Translations under genes and position numbers: made by a program
Part shown: positions 48,301 to 61,814 of the stretch, in pieces
How the letters are laid out: each line of letters starts with the position of its first letter
How positions within the stretch are numbered: the first letter of the stretch is position 1
The notes under the pieces: model-generated
Database searches by the model: none
What the model saw: the letters and a program-made list of their open reading frames with translations, nothing else
What the model was told of the DNA's origin: nothing
NCBI GenBank assembly: GCA_009741485.1
Contig: CM019214.1
Span: 51,052,863-51,116,862, forward strand
From: Malurus cyaneus samueli
Lineage: Eukaryota; Chordata; Aves; Passeriformes; Maluridae
Reading direction: 5' to 3'
Length of the DNA: 64,000 nucleotides

Positions 48301-51300
48301 AATATATCTTTTAACTAAGGAAGAAAGCAAAATTTGACAAGGGGTGAAACCCAGAATGTATTTTTTTACTTTTTTTTCTTTTCCTCCTCTAAAAATCTAA
48401 ACCCGTCAGCCTTATACAAGCCATGAACCTGTAGTAATAGCACCTTTGTGGATTTTCCAGACAATCGGGCAGCAGAAAGTCACCTGATCCATCCACAAGG
48501 CCTGGTGAGAACCAGCAAATATAATAGGTTGCAAAACACCTGAAACTGCTGGCATTGCAAACACTTCCTGCCTAATTCTGTTGGACAACAGACACAAAGC
48601 CGACCCTGTAATTACATCCCACCCCAATCTACATTTGCAGTCATGTAATTAATACTTCCTCTGTAAAGCAATGGAATAATTTAGAGAGCGGATTTTCAAC
48701 CTTAGTCTGGGAAAACTGAGAGAGTGTGAGCTCTGCTCGGGCATTTTAGCTACAGGGAAATGCTTTTCTGGTTCCATTTGCTCACAGAAACTGTAATTAG
48801 ATTCTCAGAGCTCTCTTTGTGCTAAGGCAGAAGAAAATGATACTTCCTTCCTGTTTAAAAGCCACAGGCAAGAGCGGGTGAGAGGAGCTTTTACTTATTC
48901 AGGGAACTTTACGAGAGTGATAAATGTAGATGGCCCTGCAGACTCAGCCAGCTGAGAAAGTGTGGTGTTATCCCACACAGGGAAACATTTAGCTTGTTGT
49001 TGTGTAGTTAAAATGCTTTTTCTCATAAATCATTGTGGTTTTACAGTAGGCATAACAAAATCCCATATCGTTACTACAAAGAAAACAAACACTTTTCTGT
49101 TTCTTATCATGCTACTCCACAATAAACTTGCACAGAGTTGATTTCTTATCTGCTCCAGATTTTCCTCTCTCTCAGCATGTTGCGTACAAAAAGGGAAAAA
49201 GTCATGATGGTGAGAAAAACTAAAAGAAAAAAGAAAAATTAAACAGAAAGAAGTGCAAAAGTCAGCAGTACTGGAATTGAAGAGTAAGGTAAGGATCCTC
49301 AGGATCATAATTTTGGGCTTAGGTACTGCAATTCTACCTCATTCCCACAATACCTGGAGAGTATCAGGCCCACGGATGTGCACTAGGAAATAATGACTTA
49401 CAGATAGTCTCTTTTGTATTTTCACACTGTAGAGAAGTAGCAGTTGCTTTAGCACGAGTTAACTCAAGCAATTACCTGCTCATCGTGGGAGAAAGCTGGA
49501 TTATAGTTAGAACTTCATAGTTCAGGCAAAACAACAACAAACAAAACATTAAAATAAAAAATTTAAAAAGTAAAAAAAACCCAACCAAAACTAAAAAATA
49601 AACCCAAAAGACAGACCCATCAATCAAACTTAAAATGAAAAGAGAGTTGTCCTTAGCATGACCCCCTTCCTGTGTTTTTATCTGCTTTAGTGACAATGTC
49701 ATCCAGGCAATATGAAGAAGACATGAGTGACAGCTGCCTTGTTTGAAGCATGCCCCCTTTACCTAGGCACACAGGGCACTCACAGCTGGCATGAATTCAA
49801 CCTTTTCAATGAAAGGGCAATGAAAAGCCTCTGAGAGGCTCTTGAAGCTCTCCAGGCTTCAAGTTATTCCTGAAGTAAAGATACAATCTTTGTCCTTCCA
49901 AACACATGGAGTTTTCCACATCATAAGTGTTTACAGGTACAATCCAATACTTCATGGTAGCCCATACAGTACAACTTCAATGGGATGCAGGCATCGAAAT
50001 CCCAGACCACTCTCCAAAAATCCTTGGCCAAGGTCCAAAGAAATCCCAAGAAGCACTTACTCCAAAACCTAAGTATCCTGTTATTGCACATACCTAAAGA
50101 GAATACATTCTTTGCTGATCCAAACTGTTGACTGCCTACAGTTCCAAATTTACAAACTAGGCTGGTCCTTGTCATGGAAAGGACACAGTTCTCTCCGTGT
50201 TCAGACCAAAGCCAAGAGTTGCACAAAAAACTTTACTTATTTTAAAATTCAGACAGAAAAGGTTCCTACTGTTTTAAAATAGTTTTACAATGAAAATAAT
50301 TGCCTAGGAAGTAAAAGGTCTGTATACAAATCACTTCTTAACCTGCAGAGACTTGATTCTCTATGTACTCTAAACACAAAGCCATGCAAGAGTCAGGAGA
50401 GGAGATGTGATCCACCTGTCCAACTGAAGCCATATATCTCTGCAGACAGCAATAAAATGATAACTGAGTAAGAGGGGGATTAGCCAAGAGCAGTCTGACT
50501 CTGCAGCTTATTTATTAGATCACTCTCTTGCAATTGCTTCCTGAAAGAAAAGGAAAGCACAGAAAAAGGTTTTGAACTTTGCATTAGACACCCATTTGCT
50601 CATTCAACAGTCTAAGTCTGTATTTTCATAACTATGGGAGAAGCAGGGAGACAAAAGCATCCTATTCCTTCAGCTACATTTGGCTGAAATCACTAAATGT
50701 TTTTAGTGATATCATTCATTCAAGATAAATAATTCTATGGCTTTTAAATTACCTTACTGGCCTAAATTTAGAGCCATACCTTGTAACAAATATTGTATCA
50801 GAAGAAACTGCCTACAGGAAATTTGCTTTGCTCAACTGTTACATCAAATATCAGTAACCTAGTACCGCTGTATTCATGTCTGCTTTTCAAAAAGCAGATA
50901 CAAGACCCATATTCTATTTGTCCTGCTTGTTATAGGATATGCTTGAAAAAAATTCTATTTCTTTATGTACTTCAACATAAATTTTAAATATACAGTCAAG
51001 TAACTAAGAGTTTGTAAAGTAATAAGTAGAACAGGCTTTCAACATCAGTTCAGCACACTAGTATCTGAAATCTGGACACTAATAATCTATCTCAAATGAA
51101 AAGGATTCACTTTCAGTCTTTTTAACTTTGAATGGATTTTTCATGGCAGACTTAGCAGTATCATATTCACATCTCTCTTAGTGAGCTCATTTTAGTATTT
51201 GATTTTAAGAGTTTGAAACAAAAAATATAACGTGGTTTGGAGCTTTTGCTCAAAATGGTTTGAAAAATATATTTTCAAAAGTTTCGGAGGAGTTTGACTA

Positions 51301-53895
51301 ACAGTATATTTCAAGGCTGGCAAGAAAAACTTGATTTCTCAAGCCTCAACAAGACAGGACAGAACCTTTGGCTAACACATCAATGTTTCATCTTTCCCCT
51401 TTCATTGGCCTTTCCTTCCCCCTTCCCTTCTCATAATCTCATGAGCTGGTTTTGCAATTTTTAACTTTTTTAAGGAACATACATATGCGGTCTGCTTCTC
51501 AAAAATAATTAGGGATGTTTTCTTATCAAAGAATAAATATTGTGAAAGTACAAGCAACGGAACTATTACTCTCAGATATTTTAAATGAGAGAATGTGAAG
51601 TAACAAAAAAATAATTGCATGATTGTTCAATAAGGTATGTGTAAATTTTACTTCCTTTATTAATTTAAAACTGTTGGCTTTCATCTTCACTTCCTAGTCA
51701 CATATCATATATACAAGCAGCTGATATTTTAAGAGGGACTTTAGCTAAACAAGGAAACAGGAATGTACAAAATGTTACTCACATCATTGAACACTTTTAA
51801 TCCTCTGGTGGTGAAAAATATAAATTACACATGGTTGAACCATCTCATTGTACATTCACAGAAGTTTTGATATGGTGAAGATTAAAATTAATAGGCATAT
51901 TTTGTTCACTGACAACATTTAACAATTTCTTCCACCAAGTGTATTTTGAGTTACAGAATAGCACACGCTGGAAGAGGTTCCTTTCTTCCTTTCTCCTTGT
52001 AATGGAGATGTCACATAATCAGAATAAAATGGATGAATATTGGGAGAAAGAATACTTGTAAGGGTAGGAAACACACATTCTGTCAAGTTCAATACTATGT
52101 GCTGGACCCCTTGCTACAGAACAGGGGGAGTGAATATTTAGTGTCTTGATCTCTTTTCCAAAAAGTGTTACTTTTTTTACAAAAGTATAAGTTTAGATTA
52201 GAACTCTCTAAAGCACTGTGGCTAATACTGGTTTCCTCGTACTTATGACATTAGTAAGAGAAGTTTCTGTTTCTGACATACTGCCCATTTACAAGATTTA
52301 AGTTTGTATGGAGAGATCCATAGCAAGTGTCTTAAATACACGTGTGCTTCCAGGGCTTTGGCCAACCACCATATGATCCTGGTGACTGACTTTCCCCATC
52401 TGTGGTATCAAAAATACATTATTTCACTTTCAAAATAAATTATTTTCATTAGATTTATCAGATCCCTATTCGATCCAGATTTCAATTTTCTGTCTCCTAA
52501 TGGGTTTGTTACTGGACCCATAATATTCTTTCAAAGGAAATGCCAAATATACTGATTAAATGGGACAAGTTTAGGTTTTAGTTAATAGTCCAGTAAGGTA
52601 ATTAAAGAATCAGGCATTATGAACCCCAAGGCAAAATTTAGCTCCTAATGTAGTGTGTTCTTGCCATGACAACAGCCAGCTGACAGGGACCCAGTTCTCA
52701 GCTCTAAGGAAGTGTTGCTGAGGCTGTTAAACCCATCTGAATGGCTTTAAGGCTCTGTAATGTAGAAAAAACTATTCAGTTAAGGATTATATGAGATGTC
52801 TGCAGGTCTTTCAGTCATCACGTGTTTGGAATAATTACCACATGCTTCAACCAAAGGAGATGACTTCCTGGAAGCAGATAACTCTATCCTATACAGGAGA
52901 TGGGAAATCATTGTGAAAAGGAATGAAATTTCCCAAGTAAAAATATTGTTTCCCTCTGCAGCCTCTGTCACCACTGCCCTCTTGCCCCTTAGCCATATCT
53001 TCGGAGGCAGGGTTTGACGTACAGGCTCTTGCAAGCAATGAGGGTATTTTTAATATAAACTTCTGCAAAAGAATGTAATTTAAATCAGCAACCAAAAAAA
53101 AAAAATCTGGATTAAGCAGCTGATTCTAATTAAGTTCTTGCAGTTTATTTTTCATCTGACACTGTGCATATGATCTTTTTAATGCTTAGAGAAAACATTC
53201 CTCTCATCAACTAGTCTCATCCATCTGGCAACTCATCTCGATCATGTTATCTCTCCTGTTTAAACGAACACATTCTGCTATTTACATTATAGGCATTTCC
53301 TTGCATGGGCACCAACAGCCATGGGCACTGAGCAATCGAACTGGCACTCCCTCTGCTGGTTTTGAGATTGGCAGTGTGGCTGCAAATCACGAAATAACTG
53401 GGGCCAAAAATTTGGCAAGAACCTGCAAACCAACTCACTGCTACAACATAGAGGAAATGGCCTCAGTGGTCTCAAAATAAAGGGCAGGGCCAGAACAGCA
53501 ATAGCATAGAGCAAAGTGTTTGGTTTTGTGGAAAAATATCTCAGGAAGCTATGCAGAATTCTAAGGCATTGAAACAGTAGGAAAGAGGAAGACTAACTTG
53601 AATCAGTGGTGTGGTGAGAAGCAAAGCCACCCCAGAGCAGAAGAGAGAACCACACTTTGAGGGTCCTGGCAAGAGCAGAGTACCAGCCCAGGGACTCTGT
53701 ATGGCCTCCTTGAGATGTCTTCTCTAATTCTAGAAGGATTATTGAGAAACTGTTAATTTAGGCACACTGCATGAGAAACCTAAAAAATTGTGCTTAATTC
53801 CAGTACTGAATGATAGCTCCTATCCAAATGCTGTGTATTTTCTTTTAAGTTTGCATGTTTTGATCTCTTTCCTTTCTGATTTTAAATCATGACTA

Positions 53896-53898
<3 letters not shown>
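45378..53898. other. AT-rich non-coding DNA, no gene seen
   Basis: About 8.5 kb without recognised genes or transposons. An A-rich tract lies at 49537-49608. The 47.03-47.55 kb interval has overlapping open frames on both strands (149 and 124 codons) and a tidy pyrimidine-AG at 47345, but no domain. The 49.9-50.2 kb interval has a 101-codon minus frame of Trp/Cys-rich composition that I do not recognise. Confidence 0.65.

Positions 53899-53933
<35 letters not shown>
53899..53933. repeat. T35 homopolymer
   Basis: Thirty-five uninterrupted T residues, the longest homopolymer in the window. If it is a minus-strand poly(A) tail, the body would lie to its right, but no poly(A) signal or retrocopy is recognisable there. 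Confidence 0.95.
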
Positions 53934-53935
<2 letters not shown>

Positions 53936-54146
53936 GTGATGACACTGGTGGAATCTTTCATTCCTGAGTTCATGTTTCCCTTTGCAGTTTATGCTAAGCT
54001 GCAATCTCTGCAAGACCCAGTCCTTTTAAGGGCAGGCATACCATCTGCAGTGCAATCTATTGTGTACTCTGACTCCTATGGCTCGTGAAATTACCCCTGT
54101 TTATGACACTCATAACGGCAGCAGATGAAGCTGAAGTCAGACATGG

Positions 54147-54215
54147 AATGTAAGGATGCCAGATGTCCCAATTTTCATGGGACATTCCCACATTTAAATA
54201 AAACTCCCACATCCT
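54147..54215 (+). mobile_element. Possible edge of an old MITE-like element
   Basis: AAGGATGCCAGATGTCCCAA, then TTTTCATGGGACATTCCCAC, resembles, from memory, a short interspersed DNA-transposon-like repeat of turtles and crocodilians whose edge reads as CCAGATGTCCCGATTTTATA with GGGACAGTCCC. Only one edge is seen and the expected mirrored end is not found downstream. The identification is tentative. Confidence 0.25.
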
Positions 54216-54399
54216 GTTGACAGGAGCCATTGTCCCAAGACCTGCACAGGCAGCACCCTCCTCCTCTTGCTTGCAGGGTGGGAGCAGTTGATGTGGCACA
54301 GCCCCACTCCAGCACCACCACCCTCCACCCCACTCCACCCTCCTGGAGAGTCTCAGATTCCTGCAGCTGCAACACCTGCAACCAGAGATACGGAATAAT

Positions 54400-54760
54400 G
54401 GAGAGAGGATTTGGGAGGGAGGGAGAAGAGGGCAATGCAGAAGACAGAAGAGCACAGTAAATCAGGCAGAGAAGGAAGGAAGAGAAGCAGTGTAGGAAGA
54501 ACGGCAGGGAAAAAAAAAGAGAAAGGAAGGAAATATGTGAGGAAATGGAGAGAAAAAACCAAATATTTCTAAAATCAAAAGGGAGTGGAATGATTTATCA
54601 AAGGTAGGAGGATAGGGGCGGGAAAGGGAGAAAGAAAATAAAAAATAGGTGAAGGTATGTAAAAGTGCAGTGGAAAATACTGAAAAGGAAATGGAAAGAG
54701 ATAAAGAGATAAAAATCAAGCGAACGCAAAATGTCAAACAAAAACACAATGAAGAGAAAA
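54400..54760. repeat. Purine-rich strand, about 360 bases
   Basis: The plus strand is dominated by A and G with few pyrimidines (GGGAGGGAGGGAGAAGAGGG, GAAGGAAGGAAGAGAAG, AAAGAGATAAAGAGATAAAA). It is degenerate and not a clean microsatellite. Minus-strand frames here look Phe/Ser/Leu-rich for this reason only. Confidence 0.8.
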
Positions 54761-57446
54761 TTAGGGAGAAGCTCTATAATAACTAAAGCTGTAACTCTCC
54801 CTCACACTGGAAATTCACACAATGAGCCATGTTGTCCCCTTCTTTCCAGTTTTACTTCTTTCCACCCTTTTGCAGATCCTGCACACAATTTTGTACTGGA
54901 GCTGTGAGAGTGGGGAGCTGCCAGGAACGCACATGAGAGCCCTGAGCAGCCCTGCACAACACAGCAATTGACATGAACTCCCAGGGCCGCCTTGCAAGCA
55001 GCTGCTATTGGAACAGCTACGCAGTTTAATGATCTCTTTCCAGATTCCGCTGGATAACAGAAGAGTGAGAGGGGGATTGGATGGGAGGCCGAAGCTGAAG
55101 GTGCAAAGAAAGGCCAGCCAACTTTTGTAGTATATGTTGCACGACCATACAGTCCTTTGTGTTGACATGATTAAATGCAGCTCTTCCCCTGGGCTCCCAC
55201 AGACTTCTCTATTGTGTAATAATCAGCATTCTGAAAAATTATCCTTTGCTTTCTTATTGTCAGTTCAGTTGTGTCCCTCCATGAGGATCTCAGAGAGAAC
55301 ATATAGTTTTTTAAAGTCCCACCTGCTTTACTTACCTTTCCAAAGCAAAGGTTTCATCCCTGAGAGAGATGAGGAGAGGGGAAAACCTTCAGCTCTGCAC
55401 AGAAACTGAGTTTCGTCTTTGCAGAGCCAGTGCAAGGCTGCCAGCCCCACAGACTTACCAGTTTTCTCCAAACATCCCTGTTGTAAGAGCGCCAGCTGGG
55501 CTAAAGAGAGCAGCTGTTACTTAGGAGGGATCTCAACTACTCAGTTCGGTCAGGAGAAAGGAAGAATATAAGATGTGGAATAGTGAAGAATGAATATAAA
55601 ATACCCACTGCTAAATAAGGCAAAGAACTTGTTCTGATTACTATACTGATGGATACACTGACCTCAAGATTAAGTTTGCACAACCATGAGGCTTGGGTCA
55701 GCTGCATACATTCTGAACCTTGCTCCCCTTTCCCAGTCTCCAATCCCACAAATCCTGAAATTTCTGGACCAGAGAGCCAGATGACTTTCTGCAGACTAGA
55801 GCATAAATGAGACCAGTGTGTGGGCAGGCTGGATGACAGAAAAGCTGCAGCTCAAAGCTGATCTTGGTCCCCAAACTTCCAAGAGGCTGCAGTCTTGTCC
55901 ACTTCTGATTGTCCACTGTGACACAAGGAAATGGATGGGATTAATTATAATTTTTTATTTCTTCTATTTGTCCTTCTTATGAATGAAGATGGTAGCTTCT
56001 CCATCTGTGAATTCAAGCACATGCCTGCCTAGCAATTTTTTAAAATCACCTTCCCTCACAAATTTGGCTGACTCTGCTTGCATGAAAGGAAAGCAATATT
56101 AAGTGCTTACAGCTACAGTGAGACTGCATGGAGTGGAGGGTGTATAAGAAAAAAATCTTAATTTTTGTAAAGAAAAGAGTTGGATTTTGTGGAAGCAGGC
56201 AATATGTTTGCATTGAAATTGTGAAAAGAGGTTTGCAGGTCCATTTTGAAACATTTCAATATTTTTCAAATTTTTCAAGATCCTGTTTGAATTAAGGATA
56301 CAAGGAAGACTATCTCTCCTGAATTTTCTCTATAAACATTTTTCAGAGACAGTATGAAACAAAGTTAAATACAGTACAAACATACATTTCTGTCATAAGA
56401 GCCTGAAAAGCAGTCCTACATGGTAATTGAAAAATGGTCAATGGTCAATGTTCAATGTGCTGACTACATTTAACTGTGTAAATGTCTTTTAATTCTTTTG
56501 TGGATGCCTCACCTGTGAGCCTCTTATTCAGAATCAATAGAAGATACACTTATGTGGGTCATAAATTTTCTTATAAAACTTTTCATAAAATACTTCTTAT
56601 AAAGTATTAGAACAACATTAGCTTTTGTTCAGCATCCCCTATTTTATATACCTTGTTTAAAATCAAAACAAATGTCTCAAAAAGCTCATCTGCCAATGTC
56701 TTTAATACTCTTGGTTGCCAGTCACACAATCTACTCAATGCAAAATTGTTTCACTCTTTATTTTGTCATTCAATATCTGCTACAGCTACTGATGAAACAG
56801 AATGCATTTTATTAGCATTGCAAGACATGAACTAATTCTCCTGCTTCTAATACAGAGTTTTTTAACTGAATATTTCTGATTATGTTATTGGAATTCAAAT
56901 GGTTACTTATTAAATATCCTTGCCTTTTCTGAATGGCTAAGATAATTTTTGTCTCACACAGAACCTACCTCATAGCTAGGATTATTTCTAAAAATTTAAA
57001 TAATTCCTCTTACTTCCTTATACAAATGAAGTTTGTAGTTTTTCAAATTTTATAGCTGTAGCTTTCCCTATAGAGTGGCTGTGTTCTTAGCTGCAGTCTG
57101 CAATGCTGCAGATTTTTTTTTTATTTTATTTTTTTTTTTTGCTTTTGTTTTATCTATTGTTTTCTCCCGAACAACCCATTAACAGGGAATTTTTCCTACG
57201 TTATGTCAGCAGTTGCTTTCAACTTTGGGAAAACAACTTTCAAAAGAGCCATGTATTTTCATCGCTGGCCTGGGTCATTCCTTGGTTACATATAAAATAA
57301 TGTGAACCAGATTCTTATTAATTAAGAAAATATTTGTTCCTATTTGTTCCTTTTTGAGTGATCCACTATTTTGCATCCTAATGAGATTGAACATTAAGTA
57401 ACTTCATTCAGTCCTATTCTTTGTGCTGTTTTATTTCTGTAACTTT
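54761..57446. other. Non-coding DNA, no gene seen
   Basis: The first kilobase is somewhat less AT-rich, with a few open frames on both strands (up to 117 codons at 54815-55168 minus), none with a recognisable domain. A 7-bp triplication lies at 56434-56454, T-runs at 57113-57140, and a 10-bp duplication (TATTTGTTCC) at 57331-57350. Confidence 0.65.
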
Positions 57447-57605
57447 CAGGAAATCACAAAGTCATAGAATTGTTTGATTTGGAAGGGAAAAATCTTTATC
57501 TTGAAAATAAAGATCTAGTTTCAACTCTCCTGCATGGGCAGGGACACTTTTCACTAGACTGGGATGGTCAAAGCTCCTTCCAACCTGGCCAGGGATTCCT
57601 GGAGT
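57447..57605 (-). mobile_element. CR1 LINE 3' end, antisense
   Basis: CAGGAAATCACAAAGTCATA, GAATTGTTTGATTTGGAAGG and AGATCTAGTTTCAACTCTCC lead to TGCATGGGCAGGGACACTTT, TCACTAGACTGGGATGGTCA, AAGCTCCTTCCAACCTGGCC and AGGGATTCCTGGAG. This is the standard order of an antisense bird CR1 3' end. A small internal duplication of ATCTT...AAAGATCT has been added. It fades after about 57605. Confidence 0.93.
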
Positions 57606-57727
57606 GATGAACTGATGACTTCATGAGATCTCAAGGCTATCTCCCCAGGTGACTCAAATCCTACATGCTAATGTAATTATTCTCTTCACACATTATTGGA
57701 AGCTGTTTGAGGAACTAATAATGTTTT

Positions 57728-57751
57728 TTATCTATGTGATGACATAGATAA
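57728..57751. repeat. Inverted repeat, 10-bp arms, 4-base loop
   Basis: TTATCTATGT and ACATAGATAA flank the loop GATG. Two CATATG hexamers separated by TAAT follow about 10 bases later. Confidence 0.85.
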
Positions 57752-58052
57752 CCATTCCAAATCCATATGTAATCATATGAGTCATCAGTGAATACTTCGC
57801 CTCACAAGCACAGAACAACTTTCACTTGATATTGATTCACTTGTTTCAGATTTTGCAAAATCTGTTTCAAAAAATACCCAGATAGATTAAAAATTACATA
57901 CTTCAAATTCTGACTGTGAGGAAGTTACTTTGAAAGGTTATTATAGGAGTTTGATGGAGAGTCTGTTTACATTTCCGACTGGTCCTTGTAATAAGCTAAG
58001 ATAAAAACAGTGCATAAAGAAACTACACCACCTTTTTCTGGTATTTAAGTGT

Positions 58053-58086
58053 TTTCCATTTCAGTCCATATTTCCATTTCAGTCCA
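58053..58086. repeat. Two-copy 18-bp tandem repeat
   Basis: TTTCCATTTCAGTCCA starts at 58053 and again at 58071, a period of 18 bases, with the last two bases of the unit differing in the second copy. Confidence 0.95.
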
Positions 58087-59754
58087 AAATCCTGTATCAA
58101 AAGAGCTTATTTGCCACACAAATAAAATGTTGTATCAGCCAATGAAAATCAATTGTCTATGAAACAGTTCAAGTTCAATAAGCAAAGTGTATTTTCTGAC
58201 TCCTTTTCCCACTATTAAAGACTGCTTGGAATTGACAGTTCATGCTGGCACATACTTAGATCTGTAAGAAATTCCTTTAAAGGCGATGGGATGGTAGTGA
58301 AGTCACCAATCTATGAGCAAGGACTCTACACATCAGGTTGTATACATAATTAATTTATAAACTTTAGATAATGCATTCACAAAACATTTGCTTTGTGTCT
58401 TTAAACTGCCTACATCATGTAATATGGTATCTGTTCCCTGAGGAGATGACAGATTTCTAAAACATAAAATAACAAATAGTGAATTATTTTGTTTAAGTAA
58501 AACTGTTTCCATTGCCTAGGTATACATATTAAAGAATAAACATTTTCCAGATATTCTAACTTATGGAATTTTTTCACATGATTATTTATAAATTACTAAT
58601 AAAAGATCATGAAAGTGGCCAAATGAAAACAACTGTAAAATTTTCAAATGAACGTAGTTTAAGATTTGGGTCTACAATAGTAATGTTTATTTTCACAAAT
58701 AAAATCTTGTTTAGAAAACTATGTTTATAAAGTTTATATCTGCTATCACTTCAAAATTCAATGTAATTTCAGAACACTAAATTTTGAGCACTGTTTTTCT
58801 GCCCCTCAAAAATGTGCTTTTAAAAATCTACATCTTAATTAATTTACACAGAATTATATAAAAACACGTACAACTAAACTAATAAATGGAGTGAGAGTTA
58901 AGACTGTGCATGTGGACTGTCATACTTTGCAAGCAAAGACTTGCAAAGCCATTCATCATCAAAACAAATCCTGCCAAATATGATAAGATCTGTCATACTC
59001 CAGCCAAATGGGTAAAATAAATGTAGAAAGCAGGAATGTAATATGATGTGACTAATCCTGAGACAAAATACAGCAAAAAGGAAGGTTCTCAATACAGCAA
59101 GGAAAAAAAAATGCTCATGATACACTGAAAGTTGAAGAGGGCAGAAGGCTGAAGATTTTTTTCCTGTATCATGCCTTACAAAGTGTTTTGAATATGGCAC
59201 ACTTGTAATGTTCTTTATTAAAAATAGTTTTTCATTTTCTTTAATATGGATGTCGCAATTCAAGTTTCCTGAATAAATCACTCCCTGCTTTCAGATTCAG
59301 ACTTTTTAGACACCTAACCCATTTAGCATTAGAGTAGAAAAGTAAATTATTCAATAACTGCAAAATGCCAGGTGTTGCTCTCCTATGAAAGTCTGACCAC
59401 TAGTGGCACAAAATCACTATCTTGGAAATGTATCCTCCCTGGGGGGAAGCTTGAAAGACTGGAGCATTATTGAAGGTGGCCTTTGAAATTATGCATATTC
59501 ATACAGGGAACAGAGCTGGAAGTTTCTACAGGGTCTGTTTGAACAAAGACAAGAAAATCCAGAGGGATTTTCTGCCCTGAGGGTCTCCCTGCATTAGGAT
59601 ACGCCTGTGATCTTTGGTGAGCACAAGAAGGCATTCCAGCCCCTAGAGTGTGGGTCCTCCCTTCAAGGGTTGCCAAGCCATCCCTTCCTAGAAACAGCTT
59701 TATTTGGGTGGTTATCATCACTGCATTTTAAAAATAAGAGAAAATGAAGAGATT

Positions 59755-59814
59755 AAAAAAAAAAAAAAAAAAAAAAGAAGAAAATAAAAAGAAGAAAATA
59801 AAAAAGAAGAAAAG
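59755..59814. repeat. A22 run plus GAAGAAAATAAAA repeats
   Basis: A22 (59755-59776) is followed by three GAAGAAAAT/GAAGAAAAG units separated by A-runs. Either a decayed poly(A) tail with slippage or a pure low-complexity tract. Confidence 0.93.
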
Positions 59815-61814
59815 GTCTTAGCATTTTCTTTTCATAAAAAGATCAAAACAATACACATACTGTACTTTGACACACTTTTCTAGAAGAACAACGTCTGTGG
59901 AAAGAGGAAATTTCATTCACTCTGTCAATAGACAAGTTTTCAGCTGGATCTGCTAGTTTAATTACAGTAATTAAGCTTTGCTTCATTCATACAGAAGAAA
60001 GCATGTTTCAGAAAACACTGTAACTGCCATTTCTTTTTTATTGGGTCCATTTGGCATCACTGGCAAAACACAGAAGCTTAGTTCAAATTCCAAAACAAGG
60101 AGATTCAAGAATCAGCTGAGAAGGATAAAACACAGGATCCAAAATAAAATTAGAGAACTATTCAACCTGAGCTTTATCTCAGAATTAATCTTTTTTAACA
60201 TTACTCTTTTGAGATAGTACTAGTACTACATGTATTTCATTTTTAATGAAAGAGTCAAATGCATTTTGTCTATCTTGAGTTTTCCATCAGGACCTACGAA
60301 ACAGTGAGTGGGATCTGACAGATCCCATTATTCAAAGTGGCTGAACTCCTTTTTTATCATAGCCGGTCATAAAATTTGGCACAAGCCTATTACTATTAAT
60401 ATTCCTTTCTCTTTGCACTTACTTTTAGCTATAAATATGCTTTGCATCTATGGAAAAAAATACAGCGTGTGTGCACATGGACTGAAGACACAGCAAATTA
60501 TCCTGGAAATTTATTTTATGAATTTACACTGAATTAAATAAGGACCAGTATCAGCAACTAGCAAGAATTCCTCCTCCTGAGGCTACACATCATCAAGATA
60601 AGGATTCTTTAACTGGCACATTGAAATATCTGGGTTTACAATCTGTTGTTTGAATTTGCTCTGGTTGAAACAGGAACTGGCAGCCTGATTGATGGCCCTA
60701 TTTCTTTCCTTATTGTCACAAATTACTTTCAGGATGCTGGTAATAACACAGCGTTAGATGCCTATAAAAGGTGCAACCCTCCAGCTGGGCTTTCACCATG
60801 AAGAGTTTTGTCATATCAGTGAAATCACTTTGTTGAACATTTAAATCCTGCATTTTGAAGGACTGTGTCGTGCACGAGACTGGTATTAAGAACACAATAA
60901 AGAGCTGTTCACCTCTCTTATCCTTTCTAGCAAAAGGCCAGGCTCAATACCAACTGCTATTTCTACACTGAGATTTTTCAGTTCCCTATGATTAGGCTAA
61001 CTAATTGTTAATGATTACCCTGAAATTTCTTTCATTAATAGTTCTAGAAGTACTCTGAAGAGCACTTCCAAGAGACATGAAGACTGCAAAATTCAGGTTC
61101 TGAACAAAGATGAAGTGATTTTTCAAATATCTCCTTCTTACATGATTCAAAAAGCAAGTGGAAAAAGAGAGGTGGTCGGGAATCCATCAGGAGCTATTAA
61201 AAACAAAGACAATTCCTCCGTCCACCTCCATGTGGTTTTCCTTTGGAAGTGTTTTTTCATATTATAAATGACTTACATCTGCAAAACTCTAGATTGCTTT
61301 AGACAGGGAATATAGTGCAGAGTACATTAACTTGATTGCTTGTCATGTTCTTGCCAAGGTGTCTAATGTCTGTCACAACTACTAGCAGGATAAATACTTA
61401 ATTTGACCTAGTGTGGTTTGCCTTGTGTTATGTTTTTGCCTCATGTTGAAAAACTGAAAACAGCAGCCTTCTTCACTGTAGACCATACTGTGACTAATAC
61501 AAAGCTTCAATTTCAATTTCCTAGATATTTCAAAATTTTTACCTTTTTTTCTTTTAAAATAAGACCTTAGAACTTTCCTCTGTTTTTGAAGATTTTGTGG
61601 AAAATACAGTAAGTAAAAATTGCATTGGCTTAGCTCAAAGATTGTCACAAGCTATGTAAAAGGCTGATTTCTTCAGCTAATTGTAGCTGTACCTCAGTCA
61701 CAACCTCCAGGCAGGAGATATTCTGATGAAAGCCTGAGATGCTCACGGAAACCAAACCTCAGCTTCACACAGGTTACAGCAGTCAAGTGCACATCAACTC
61801 CTTTCCTTGCCCTG

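Larger units (their letters stand above)
57606..61812. other. AT-rich non-coding DNA, no gene seen
   Basis: Contains a 10-bp-arm hairpin (57728-57751), an 18-bp duplication (58053-58086) and an A-rich tract (59755-59814). No coding frame, RNA gene or dated transposon is recognised. Short frames at 59978-60217 and 60308-60532 lack family features. Confidence 0.7.

Noticed and set aside
49921..50226. Trp/Cys-rich minus-strand frame of 101 codons
   Set aside because: Protein-like at first glance, but no family recognised, no splice context and no upstream start region; the length is common by chance.
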